DNA of 51,506 nucleotides, from positions 1 to 51,506 of the forward strand of contig JAIXRN010000103.1 in the NCBI GenBank assembly GCA_027485165.1. Reading direction: 5' to 3'. The notes beneath the pieces were generated by a model that made no database searches, had not been told where the DNA came from, and was given only the letters and a program-made list of their open reading frames with translations. Shown one piece after another: positions 18,635 to 26,703 of this stretch (positions are counted from its first letter, which is position 1; each line of letters opens with the position of its first letter). This DNA comes from Rubrivivax sp. (GTDB lineage Bacteria > Pseudomonadota > Gammaproteobacteria > Burkholderiales > Burkholderiaceae_C). Made by a program: the position numbers and the translations under genes.

Positions 18635-19033
18635 CTACGGGCGCACCTTCGCGAGGGACGAACGTCCGGCACGTTTCTTCGGCGCCCCAGCCGACTCCAA
18701 TCTCTTCTCGGTCTCTTGGACCAACGCCGCACCGGAAACGCCAAGCGCCCTGGCAGCCCGCAAAAGGAGCCCCAGAGAGGGTTGCCTCTCACCGCGCTCT
18801 AGCTTGCCGTAGTAGGAGCGGTCGATGTTTGCGCTTAGCGCAAGTTGATCCTGAGCCAAGCCAGTGCTCTCGCGGAGCGCGCGGATCGCATCTCCGAACG
18901 CTCTAGCAGCGAGTGGATCAAACGAAGTCGACCTGCGGGACGGCGACTTCGCTGACGGCGGGCGGGATGGTTGCTGCACCGCGGCAGAGTGCCGGGTTCG
19001 CCTCTTTCTGGACACGGCATATATGCCGTACAT
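18635..19033 (-). CDS. XRE-family helix-turn-helix regulator, controller-like, 132 aa
   Basis: A basic Ser/Arg-rich stretch of about 45 residues precedes a standard XRE HTH of about 65 residues (FGDAIRALRESTGL, QDQLALSANIDRSY, GKLERGERQPSLGLLL). The HTH resembles the controller (C) proteins of restriction-modification systems. The gene lies directly upstream of hsdR on the same strand, which suits control of the operon. The start is uncertain: GGGAGGAAAG lies 12 nt before the ATG at 19033, while a GTG eight codons into the frame (19012) would leave the 16-bp palindrome outside the gene. Autoregulation through that palindrome is an inference. Confidence 0.8.
   Translation of the reverse strand: MYGIYAVSRKRRTRHSAAVQQPSRPPSAKSPSRRSTSFDPLAARAFGDAIRALRESTGLAQDQLALSANIDRSYYGKLERGERQPSLGLLLRAARALGVSGAALVQETEKRLESAGAPKKRAGRSSLAKVRP
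19014..19029. promoter_or_regulatory. 16-bp perfect palindrome, candidate operator between divergent XRE and nuclease genes
   Basis: ACGGCATATATGCCGT is a perfect 16-bp palindrome. On the + strand it sits between TCTGGA (19007-19012) and TACATT (19029-19034), 16 bp apart, which could be -35 and -10 boxes for the nuclease gene at 19092. On the - strand it covers codons 2-6 of the XRE gene as annotated. A protein bound here could block both. The palindrome is seen directly; its function is inferred. Confidence 0.5.
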
Positions 19034-19091
19034 TTCGAACCATGATCTTTCCTCCCGCACTCGGCCCCGAGCCACTGCCAACGCCTTGAGC

Positions 19092-19886
19092 ATGCGACCC
19101 CCCTCAGACGCCCCCCGCAGGCGACCCAATCTGCGGGCGAAGGTGCGGGCAGAGGCCGCCGTCATGCTGCATGACCGGCCTGAGGGAATGCGCTTCACAG
19201 AGCTGGTCGATGCACTCCATCGCAACCATCCAGGCAGGACGGCGAAGGCCATCGGAAATGACGTCGTCGGACTCGATCGAGCTCTACCGACCCAAGTCTT
19301 CAAGCCCAGCAAGGGGCTCTACATGCACTGCCGGTTCAGGCCTGAAGAGCGGCCTTTGCCAGCTCAGGAGACAGCAAAGCCTGGATCGCCAACACGGCGC
19401 AACGCTCCGGCTCTGCCCGAGCAGGTCTTTTACTCCTCGTTCGCCAACTGGCTTCGTGATGATCTTGAGGAGGTGACCCAAGTCATCGTGCTCGGAGGAA
19501 ACACGTTTCGTGACCGCTGGGGAACACCCGATGTGCTCGGCAAGTTCGAGCATCGAAGGAGTGATGTCGTAAAGGGCATGACGCTGATCGTGGCCTCCGA
19601 GGTAAAGGTTGATGTCACCGATCTCCTCAAGGGCTTTGGCCAGGCGTGCGCTTATCGCCTTTTCGCGCACAAGAGCTACTTGGTGATACCCCAGCACACG
19701 CCGACCGACGAATTGGATCGTCTTGAGGCGCTCTGCCGCATGCATGGTGTCGGCCTGGTGTCGTTCGACGCGAGGAACAGTAGTCGCCCGTCGTACCGCC
19801 TGCTGGCGCGACCTGTCAAGCATGAACCTGACCTGAGCTACACCAACCGATACGTCCGGCTCGTTGAACGAAAGCTGTTCGCGTAG
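19092..19886 (+). CDS. Winged-helix plus PD-(D/E)xK predicted nuclease, 264 aa
   Basis: An N-terminal winged-helix-like region (about 16-78, with GMRFTELVDALHRNHPGRTA resembling HARE-HTH domains) is followed by a nuclease-like core: WGTPDVLG at 143-150 and LIVASEVKVD at 165-174. This gives the P-D-x(n)-E-x-K pattern of PD-(D/E)xK enzymes. GFGQACAYRLFAHKSYLVIP (181-200) continues the fold. The frame is open further upstream, but that part overlaps the XRE gene and looks like its shadow, so the ATG at 19092 is preferred. It diverges from the XRE gene and shares its regulatory region, which points to a link with the restriction operon. A domain-level call only. Confidence 0.65.
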   Translation: MRPPSDAPRRRPNLRAKVRAEAAVMLHDRPEGMRFTELVDALHRNHPGRTAKAIGNDVVGLDRALPTQVFKPSKGLYMHCRFRPEERPLPAQETAKPGSPTRRNAPALPEQVFYSSFANWLRDDLEEVTQVIVLGGNTFRDRWGTPDVLGKFEHRRSDVVKGMTLIVASEVKVDVTDLLKGFGQACAYRLFAHKSYLVIPQHTPTDELDRLEALCRMHGVGLVSFDARNSSRPSYRLLARPVKHEPDLSYTNRYVRLVERKLFA

Positions 19887-19958
19887 CAGGTCAGCCGAAG
19901 GTGGCGTACTTCCGCGCTCAGCGATAAGTGCTCCGTGTCAATGGCACCCAGCCTTTCC

Positions 19959-19987
19959 TTGACAACATTCAGTACTTCAACAAGAAT
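19959..19987 (+). promoter_or_regulatory. Promoter of the tRNA-Leu(UAA) gene
   Basis: A perfect -35 TTGACA at 19959-19964 is followed after 17 bp by AAGAAT at 19982-19987. Transcription would start about 20 bp before the tRNA. The tRNA gene therefore has its own promoter and does not rely on a host operon. Confidence 0.6.
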
Positions 19988-20014
19988 GAACACATCGTCA
20001 TTGATGTGTCCGCT

Positions 20015-20100
20015 GTCGGCGTGGCGGAATGGCAGACGCATGGGGCTTAAAACCCTTGGCCTGAAAGGGCGTGCGGGTTCGAGTCCCGCCGCCGACACCA
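20015..20100 (+). tRNA. tRNA-Leu, anticodon UAA, CCA encoded
   Basis: The acceptor stem GTCGGCG pairs with CGCCGAC, followed by ACCA. The D arm is typical for leucine (GGCGGAAT, GGCAGACGC). The anticodon loop CTTAAAA gives UAA, and the T arm is GCGGG TTCGAGT CCCGC. The variable arm is long but weakly paired and the anticodon stem has a G-U and a T-T pair at its base, so it is somewhat diverged. It ends 19 bp before the first recombinase gene. The normal leucine gene of the tRNA-Gly/Cys/Leu operon at 30 kb is broken, so this copy may be the functional replacement. Confidence 0.88.
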
Positions 20101-20119
20101 TCGTGGACACGATAGAAAC

Positions 20120-21559
20120 TTGTTATCCATCGCGGATCAACCGAGCGTTTACACGATCCCTGTTCTTCGGCTAACCAAGGTCGCCGAGGCTACAGGGTCA
20201 GGCAGATTGCCAGTCGAGTATCAACGCCACGGTCAGCACATCAAGTACTGGCGCACGCCCATTCAGCCGACGGCGACCCGTTGGACCGAGTTCCGCTCCT
20301 TCCCCCTGGTTGTGGATGGCTCCGGTGCACCCTGGGTCCCCGCCTGCCTCTGGTTGTTGGACAAGGCGCAGGCCAAGCCGCGCAACATTAGTTCGCTGAG
20401 ACCCCTCGCTCAGGATCTCGCCGCATACAAGGCGTTCCTTGATGCGTTGGCCCTCGAGTGGGACGACTTCTCGGCAGTGGAGAAATACGCCCGTCCCACC
20501 TACATGTTCCGGAACCATCTTCACGACCAGCTCAACGCGGGCGAGTTGAAGAAATCGACCGCATCGCGGCGCATGTCTACCGTCATCAGCTGCTATCGCT
20601 TCCTCATGCGCAATTCGCGCATGAACTTCAACCCGGCGAACGACCCGTGGGTGGAATCCGAACTGGGCATTGAGTACCGGGACGACAAGGGCTTCAAGCA
20701 AGTCGTCTCGGTCACCACCACCGACATCGCCATTAAGAACAGTCCGCGACAGGACGCTTGGGACGAGACGATCCAGGACGGTGGCAAGCTGCGGCCCTTG
20801 CCAGTTGAAGAGCAAAAGGCTCTGGTGAGAGCATTGAAGGAGCTGGGCAACCTCGAGTATGCGCTGATGCACTACATGGCCCTGCTGACGAGCGCTCGCG
20901 AGATGACAGTCCTCACGCTGCGCGTCCGGGACGTGATGCGGCCGCCAGAACAGATTCCGCAGTGGTCACACAAGATTCGCTGCGGGCGGGGGACCGGCAT
21001 CGACACCAAGGGCGACGTGTCAGATGTGTACCTGTCGATGCCACGCGAGTTGTACACGCAGCTACATGCGTATGCGGTTTCGGAACGGGCCCGGCAAAGG
21101 CGAGCCAAAACGGCACTTCGAGAAGACCCTTCGAACTACCTGTTCCTGACTCAGCACGGTCAGCCCTTCTACGAGTCCAAAGAAGACCGTAACTCACTAC
21201 GGGACTCCACAGAGCCCATGCGGCGCTCAGCCCTGGACGGAAGACCGCTTCGAAAGTTCATCGAGCAACGCGTCATCCCCCTGGTGCGCAAGAACTATCC
21301 TAAGTTCAAGTACCGATTCCATGACCTGAGGGCCACATTCGGCATGAACTGGGTGGACTTCCAGATGCAGGAAGCTGGCCCCGAAGGAATCGCCAAGCGC
21401 TACCAATGGGCGCGGGACCAGCTGCGAAAACTGATGTGGCACAAGAGCGCCATAACCACCGATAAGTACCTGGAGTATCGAGAGCACATGCATCACCTGC
21501 AACTGGCTCAAGAGGGGTGGAGTAGGCACTTGATCGAGATCATCACGGGAGCTGAATGA
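20120..21559 (+). CDS. ginA: Tyrosine recombinase 1 of a GInt trio, 479 aa
   Basis: A site-specific integrase that breaks and rejoins DNA through a 3'-phosphotyrosine. The C-terminal catalytic residues are all present: Arg260 (TSAREMTVL), His401-x-x-Arg404 (RFHDLRATFG), His441 (LMWHKSAIT) and Tyr450 (DKYLEY). The N-terminal half would be the core-binding domain. The frame opens with TTG at 20120 without a ribosome site; a TTG near 20209 after AGGGTCAGGCAG is an alternative, so the true start is unsure. Its stop overlaps the start of ginB (ATGA). The family call rests on the whole four-gene arrangement. Confidence 0.8.
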   Translation: MLSIADQPSVYTIPVLRLTKVAEATGSGRLPVEYQRHGQHIKYWRTPIQPTATRWTEFRSFPLVVDGSGAPWVPACLWLLDKAQAKPRNISSLRPLAQDLAAYKAFLDALALEWDDFSAVEKYARPTYMFRNHLHDQLNAGELKKSTASRRMSTVISCYRFLMRNSRMNFNPANDPWVESELGIEYRDDKGFKQVVSVTTTDIAIKNSPRQDAWDETIQDGGKLRPLPVEEQKALVRALKELGNLEYALMHYMALLTSAREMTVLTLRVRDVMRPPEQIPQWSHKIRCGRGTGIDTKGDVSDVYLSMPRELYTQLHAYAVSERARQRRAKTALREDPSNYLFLTQHGQPFYESKEDRNSLRDSTEPMRRSALDGRPLRKFIEQRVIPLVRKNYPKFKYRFHDLRATFGMNWVDFQMQEAGPEGIAKRYQWARDQLRKLMWHKSAITTDKYLEYREHMHHLQLAQEGWSRHLIEIITGAE

Positions 21560-23358
21560 ACTCGCCTGAACTGGTCCAGAGTACCGAGTGGGTGCAATGC
21601 ACAGGCAGGTTTATTGCGGAACTGCCCATATTGAAAGTGCCCTTCGAGACGCTACCTGATATCTACGCGCCGGAGAACACCGTGCTGCAACTGGAGGATG
21701 GGTCGCAGGTGTACGCATTCAAATGGTGCTACCTGAACCGCAGGGGTGGTGGGCTCAGGACGTTCCTCGATAAGAGTTCGCTGTCCAGCAGACGGGCACA
21801 AGCGATGCTGCAGGCCGTGACGCGACTGTCAAAGTGGTTCCGCTTTAAGAACTCCAGGGCGCGTTCGGTTCATAGTGCACTTGGCTACTTGGGCCTACTG
21901 CTCGAATGGGCCGATCTCCCTCAGCAAGGAGGGCGGTACGAAATGATTTTAAGCGACCCGGATGTGGCGCTGGAGGCCCTCAAGGGTTACCACACTTACC
22001 TGCGCAGCCGGCTACAAGGTCGTCAACTCGCTTCGAGCACCGCAGCCGACAGGGATCAGATTGCCATCGCATGCCTGTCGGAGATTCACTCTCAGGTCTA
22101 CAACGACCACATCGAGCCGCTGGAGTCCAGAAGGCACGCCGGCACCAATGCTCCAGACTCGGCGGCCGTCGCACAGTTCGGGTCAGTACTTCAAGCGATC
22201 TTCGACTCTGCAGCGACGATGGTTCTTCAAGGGAAACATGCAGCGCCAGGCCGGACCTTGCGTACTCGTGCGTCAGACGAAACCAAGTTGGTGGAACTGG
22301 CTGAGGGCTACGGGCCTCTGCGCCTGATGGAAGTTACTTGCATGGCGTACACCGGCTTGGTGTTCATGGATTCGGGTGCGAACTTGGCTGTGCTAGCGCA
22401 GTTCGAAGAGCCCGAGGATCTGCATGAACAACTGGCTGATCCTGACCGGATCAATCTCAAGGAGAAGGCCATCAAGTTGCGTGCTGGCGGCAAGGTCGTC
22501 GAAGTGTTCCTCACAGCCACTACGGTGACGCGTCTCAAAACCTATATGAGAGTCCGACAGGCCCTGGTTACGGCTTTACGCTGCGCCGACATCGCCCCAT
22601 TGTTCATCCAGTGCGAATACGCCAACACGTTGGGGGAGCCTACTGCGCTCCGTACGCTCGACCGATCGTTCCTGCATTGCCTCAGGAAAAAAACCAAAGC
22701 TATTGGCGCGACCTTGCCCGCGGTAACGCTGCAGCAACTCCGCGCGTACGCACAGCAGAGGTTCGTCAGAACCGCCCCACTACCGGTCGCGGCCAAGCGG
22801 ATGGGACACTCCGTTGAGACAGCCATCAGAGCCTACTGCAAGGCTCAGGAGATCACTCATCGGAGCGAGATGGCCGACTACCTGAGTTCCTTGCAACGAA
22901 CCGTTCTCGATGCCTCTGAGGTCCGCAGAGACGCGGAATGCAAACCTATTGAGATCATCCCGGCGGGCGCCTGCACTGATTACGGAAACCCTGCCCCCGC
23001 CACCCATGCCGCGGCCGTCGAGCCGGACTGCCGCAAGGTCGAGGGGTGCTTCTTCTGCCCCAACTACCGAGTTCATGCTGATGAAGAAGACATACGCAAG
23101 CTGATGTCGTGCCGGCGTGTTCTCTCCGCTATCGCGCCCCTACACGAGGATTCCATGCGGACTCACAAGGTCTACAGCGCCATTATCGACCGTATCGATG
23201 CGCTGCTCGGAGAACTCAGGCGCAGGCGGCCCAAGACCTATGAAGCGGTACGGGTGAACGTGGAAGAGCGCGGCGAACTCACCGGCTACTGGTCTCGCAA
23301 GCTACAACAACTGCATCTGTTGGGCATGCTGCCGTCGGACACGACAAGACCCAACTAG
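21556..23358 (+). CDS. ginB: Tyrosine recombinase 2 of a GInt trio, 600 aa, degenerate catalytic site
   Basis: This is the middle recombinase, with ATG overlapping the ginA stop and GGGAGCTGA upstream. The fold is recognisable at the C-terminal box: RMGHSVETAIRAY (415-427) supplies His418 and Tyr427. The other residues are altered. The usual TGxR is TGLVFMDSG (266-274) with no arginine, and the HxxR box is QQLR (393-396). A cysteine-rich tail follows (GCFFCPNYRVHADEEDI), a possible zinc-binding element. It is probably a structural or regulatory partner and not an independent recombinase, though all gin genes are reported as essential in studied GInts. Confidence 0.75.
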   Translation: MNSPELVQSTEWVQCTGRFIAELPILKVPFETLPDIYAPENTVLQLEDGSQVYAFKWCYLNRRGGGLRTFLDKSSLSSRRAQAMLQAVTRLSKWFRFKNSRARSVHSALGYLGLLLEWADLPQQGGRYEMILSDPDVALEALKGYHTYLRSRLQGRQLASSTAADRDQIAIACLSEIHSQVYNDHIEPLESRRHAGTNAPDSAAVAQFGSVLQAIFDSAATMVLQGKHAAPGRTLRTRASDETKLVELAEGYGPLRLMEVTCMAYTGLVFMDSGANLAVLAQFEEPEDLHEQLADPDRINLKEKAIKLRAGGKVVEVFLTATTVTRLKTYMRVRQALVTALRCADIAPLFIQCEYANTLGEPTALRTLDRSFLHCLRKKTKAIGATLPAVTLQQLRAYAQQRFVRTAPLPVAAKRMGHSVETAIRAYCKAQEITHRSEMADYLSSLQRTVLDASEVRRDAECKPIEIIPAGACTDYGNPAPATHAAAVEPDCRKVEGCFFCPNYRVHADEEDIRKLMSCRRVLSAIAPLHEDSMRTHKVYSAIIDRIDALLGELRRRRPKTYEAVRVNVEERGELTGYWSRKLQQLHLLGMLPSDTTRPN

Positions 23359-23410
23359 CCATCCGTCTGCCAAGGGTTACCCCAAATCTCCGCGGACCTC
23401 CCGGATCTTC

Positions 23411-25330
23411 ATGCCTAAGCAAAACCCCCGCTCGACGATCGCCGAAGAGGGCGATACGTCACTCACGCTCGTCGAACCCAAGTCCTTGTTTCGCGCGGAT
23501 ACACCCGTGAGCTATGACGCCGCAGGCGGTGTGGCCTCCAGGTACGGTGACCTTAGCTGGGACATGACCAGCATGAGCACCGATGGCACCACACCCCAGA
23601 CGCTTCATTTCTTCCACCCGGATCCCACCCACGCCTCATCGTTGGACTTGCTCATCCGCGAGCAGCATAAGGCCTTGATGTGGCTCTACATAGATGCTGG
23701 CAAGGACAGACCTTGGAGAACGATTTACTTCGCAAACGCCGCTTTAAACGCCTGGTGCAGACAAGCATCGAAGCGAGGTGTGGATCTGTTCACACTGCTG
23801 AGCAACCCGGAGTGGGTGACTGAAGGGTCCAAAGACTTAAACAGGACGTACGTGGACAGCACTACTGCGGCGCTCCAAACCCTGTGGCGTCACCGAAGGG
23901 AGCTGGGTGCCCCGGTGGACATGGAGCTTGAGAAGCTCCGCGACATACTGAACAAGGAGGCTCGAAGCCGCCCGGAGACGCAGCAAACACCCCTAATCCC
24001 CTCTCGGGTCTACTGCGCCATCCTGGGCGCTCTTGGCGACCGCATGACGCTCATCGAGCGTGAGCTGGACTTGATACTTGACGCCTACGAACAAGCCCGA
24101 GTCGCGTCGCGCGAGGCACACCACGACACGGTTTTGGCCAATGTGGTCGAACGCATGAAGGCACTGGGCTACGACCCCGTGCAAACCCGGGGGCTGGACA
24201 ACTTCATCGCCGGCCGCCTGTGCGAGCACCAGATGGCCTTGATGCTGGCTGTTGCTGCGTACACGGGCATGCGGGTAGGTGAGGTGTCGATCCTGCCGCT
24301 GGAGGGCGTGCTGGTGCCGTTCGAGCACTTAGGCTGCACCCACTTCGAACTCCATAGTCTCACCCCCACTCAGTTCGAAATCCATGGGGACACGCACAAA
24401 CTGAACAGGGGTATCAAACGTCCGGCGACTTGGATCACAAGCCACGAGGGAATTCGTGCCGTCCGACTGGCTCAGCGCATAGCGCAGGCCGTGGTGCGAG
24501 TTTATGGCCAGCCCGCCAAAACGGGACAACAAGCCCTGCTCTTCCCGGCGCTGGCCAATCCCTACAAGGCGAACAACGCCGGAAGCCGCTACACCTACCT
24601 GAAGCGGCTGCGAGAAATCGTTTGCCCGATCATTGAGCAGTCGGACCTCGAAGAACTGGATCGTTTGGAGCTTGCTCGTGGCTGGGCTCGGGACGATATC
24701 GTGGTCGGTCAGCGCTGGCCCCTGGCGTTCCACCAACTGCGGCGAAGCCTGGCGGTCTATGCACACCGCTCAGGCATGGTGAGCCTGCCGGCGCTGAAAG
24801 CTCAGTTGCAACACATCACCCAAGAGATGACGCTGTACTACTCAGCGGGCTTCTCCAGGGCGGTGAACCTCGTCTTCGACAAGACGCACTTCTCCCACGA
24901 ATGGGAAGCGGCCAAGGCAGAAAGCAGCTACTTCGCATATGCGTTTGCGGTGCTGTTCTCGGATGAGGAGTTGCTCGGGCAAGGTGCCGCGCGCATGGCC
25001 AACGCCGTTGAGAGCCGTAGCCGGGAGGACACCCTGCGCTTGTTCGAAGCAGGCAAGGTCGCCTTCCAGGAAACTGCCTTGGGGGGCTGTGTATCGACAG
25101 AGGAGTGCAAACTCCACCCGCTGGAGCCGATTCCCTTCGACTGCCTGGAGAGCAACTGCGTGAATATGGTGGTCTTCGGAAAGCGTCTGGAGCACATCAT
25201 CAAGCACCAGGAGGTGACAGTTGCGAACCTGGCGAGAGACGAAGCAGGCAGCGTTGAGTACCGTCTGGAGGCCCGTCACCTCGAAGTGCTGCTCAAGGCA
25301 CGAGGCCGCCTAAAAATGGGAGCCGCGTGA
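23411..25330 (+). CDS. ginC: Tyrosine recombinase 3 of a GInt trio, 639 aa
   Basis: The catalytic set is intact: Arg288 (AYTGMRVGEV), His441-x-x-Arg444 (FHQLRRSLAVY), His468 (QLQHITQEM) and Tyr476 or Tyr477 (TLYYSAGF). Gly-Met-Arg-x-Gly-Glu is the classical phage-integrase form. A C-terminal cysteine/histidine cluster (GCVSTEECKLHP, FDCLESNCVNM) resembles the tail of the second recombinase and may bind zinc. It starts 52 bp after ginB and ends overlapping ginD, so it is part of the same operon. Confidence 0.8.
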   Translation: MPKQNPRSTIAEEGDTSLTLVEPKSLFRADTPVSYDAAGGVASRYGDLSWDMTSMSTDGTTPQTLHFFHPDPTHASSLDLLIREQHKALMWLYIDAGKDRPWRTIYFANAALNAWCRQASKRGVDLFTLLSNPEWVTEGSKDLNRTYVDSTTAALQTLWRHRRELGAPVDMELEKLRDILNKEARSRPETQQTPLIPSRVYCAILGALGDRMTLIERELDLILDAYEQARVASREAHHDTVLANVVERMKALGYDPVQTRGLDNFIAGRLCEHQMALMLAVAAYTGMRVGEVSILPLEGVLVPFEHLGCTHFELHSLTPTQFEIHGDTHKLNRGIKRPATWITSHEGIRAVRLAQRIAQAVVRVYGQPAKTGQQALLFPALANPYKANNAGSRYTYLKRLREIVCPIIEQSDLEELDRLELARGWARDDIVVGQRWPLAFHQLRRSLAVYAHRSGMVSLPALKAQLQHITQEMTLYYSAGFSRAVNLVFDKTHFSHEWEAAKAESSYFAYAFAVLFSDEELLGQGAARMANAVESRSREDTLRLFEAGKVAFQETALGGCVSTEECKLHPLEPIPFDCLESNCVNMVVFGKRLEHIIKHQEVTVANLARDEAGSVEYRLEARHLEVLLKARGRLKMGAA

Positions 25331-25701
25331 TGGCAGCCAAGAGTCAAGTTGACAAGTACCTTGAAGCCTTAGACCGACTAAAGGCGCGCGGAGAAACCAT
25401 CAACAAGGATGCGGTGGCAAAGGAGGCGGGTTCGGGCAAGGGCAGCATCAAGAAGTCGAGATCCGTATACGCCGATCTCATTGCTGCGATAGATCAGGCA
25501 GCGCTGGAGCAAAAGCAAGCCAAAGCCGCTGCCGATCCTGCACCGCAGTTGCGCCAGCAGATCGCGACGTTGCAGCACCGCCTCGATAGTGCCCTGGAGC
25601 GCGAAGTTTGCCTGCTCAACGAGGTGTATCAGCTTCGGGAGGAAGTTCGACAACTCGCCAAGAAGCGCGGGCTGGCTGTGGCGTCCGACACGACGCGCTG
25701 A
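25330..25701 (+). CDS. ginD: Small coiled-coil accessory protein of the recombinase operon, 123 aa
   Basis: A charged helical protein. An N-terminal helix-turn-helix-like part (INKDAVAKEAGSGKGSIKKS, about residues 25-45) precedes a leucine-heptad coiled coil from about 70 to 115 (LRQQIATLQHRL, LREEVRQLAKK). It matches the small fourth gene of ginABCD operons and, in size and place, TnpC of Tn554. The ATG at 25330 shares its first base with the ginC stop (TGATG); a GTG one codon earlier is possible. It probably helps the recombinases assemble on DNA. Confidence 0.65.
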   Translation: MAAKSQVDKYLEALDRLKARGETINKDAVAKEAGSGKGSIKKSRSVYADLIAAIDQAALEQKQAKAAADPAPQLRQQIATLQHRLDSALEREVCLLNEVYQLREEVRQLAKKRGLAVASDTTR

Positions 25702-25814
25702 CTGCGCCGCCCCCAGCCCCGAACAACCGCTTGCTGGCATCCCGGCGAGGGCTGTCCGGATAAACCAGCGCTTTCTTGGCAGGGTGCTTGCCCCAACTCG
25801 CCTCGCAGCCTACC

Positions 25815-26408
25815 CTACGGCTTCACTCTGCATGACGGATTCGCTACCTTCTTGGTGTAGTTGTCATAGTAGCCCTCGAGAGCCAACTTGAACTGCTTGT
25901 ATTGGCCCGTCTTGGGCTTGGGATCCCTCTGCGACTCCGCCTTGTAGTCGGACAGGCCTGCATTCACACCACTCTCGCCCCACCGAATGACACCCGGATC
26001 CGGTACCGACACGGGTTGATCAGAGGTCTTGAGAAGTTGTGCTGCCGGACCCAGCCGATCCTTGACTTCTCCGTACAACTTCGGAAGAGCCTCAATGTCA
26101 CGCTCGCCTTTTTCCGCCGCAAAAGATCGGATGAAGAGGTAGTGCTCAGCGCTTGCCAGATTCAGGTCTAAGGAGTTGCCAGCATCCCTGCACTCCTTCA
26201 ATTTTGTCCACGCAGTGAAGCTTTCTGAGGTCTTCCGGGCTTTCGCCAAAATCTGCTTTGCTTCTGCGTCGCTCGCTGCTGAAGAACCCTCAAGCGCGGA
26301 AGCGACCCATTTCCGTACGATTTGGTCAGAAACCGCGGCATGCGAAGGCACGGCAAAAGCGGTTATTAACCCTGCAATCAGCAGGACCACACGGTTATCG
26401 GCTGTCAC
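25815..26408 (-). CDS. Exported protein of unknown function, 197 aa
   Basis: The GTG start at 26408 has a strong ribosome site (CGACGGAGGATAAA) just upstream. Residues 1-24 form a Sec signal peptide (VVLLIAGLITAFAVPSHAA, cleavage likely after SHA). The mature protein is charged and helical up to about residue 120, then contains PVSVPDPGVIRWGESG, and ends in a Lys/Tyr-rich helix. Two cysteines (in KECRDAG and PSCRVKP) could pair. I do not recognise the family. It lies downstream of the MACPF-like gene on the same strand after 295 bp and may belong to the same cargo unit. Confidence 0.7.
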   Translation of the reverse strand: MTADNRVVLLIAGLITAFAVPSHAAVSDQIVRKWVASALEGSSAASDAEAKQILAKARKTSESFTAWTKLKECRDAGNSLDLNLASAEHYLFIRSFAAEKGERDIEALPKLYGEVKDRLGPAAQLLKTSDQPVSVPDPGVIRWGESGVNAGLSDYKAESQRDPKPKTGQYKQFKLALEGYYDNYTKKVANPSCRVKP

Positions 26409-26703
26409 TTTATCCTCCGTCGCTTGATGATGAACCCTAACCGCTAACCCACTGTCTCTTTGCCTTAACCCTAGTCAGGAGTTATGAAATATTCTGGCAT
26501 CCATCTCGAGGATCTCCAGGGCTAAACGCATAAATCAGTATTTCCTCTATGCCGTCCTAACGGGTGCCGTTATACCGATCCTACTTGGCGTAGGCGACTG
26601 CTCGGCTGACAGCACACCGACAATCGCTCCGGGAGAGAAATGACGGTGGATTCGCAGTGCACCATAACCGCATACCGGTAGCGAAAAAGGTTGCGTGCAA
26701 GGG
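26409..26703. other. Intergenic stretch in the GInt cargo, no gene seen
   Basis: This is AT-richer than its surroundings. It contains CCTAACC/CCTTAACC-like short repeats near 26436-26470 and would hold the promoter of the 197-aa gene, but no clean -35/-10 pair stands out. One 70-codon open frame on the - strand lacks coding signs. Confidence 0.35.

Noticed and set aside
18864..19091. Upstream extension of the winged-helix nuclease
   Set aside because: These codons overlap the XRE coding region and read as its shadow; the conserved part begins after 19092.
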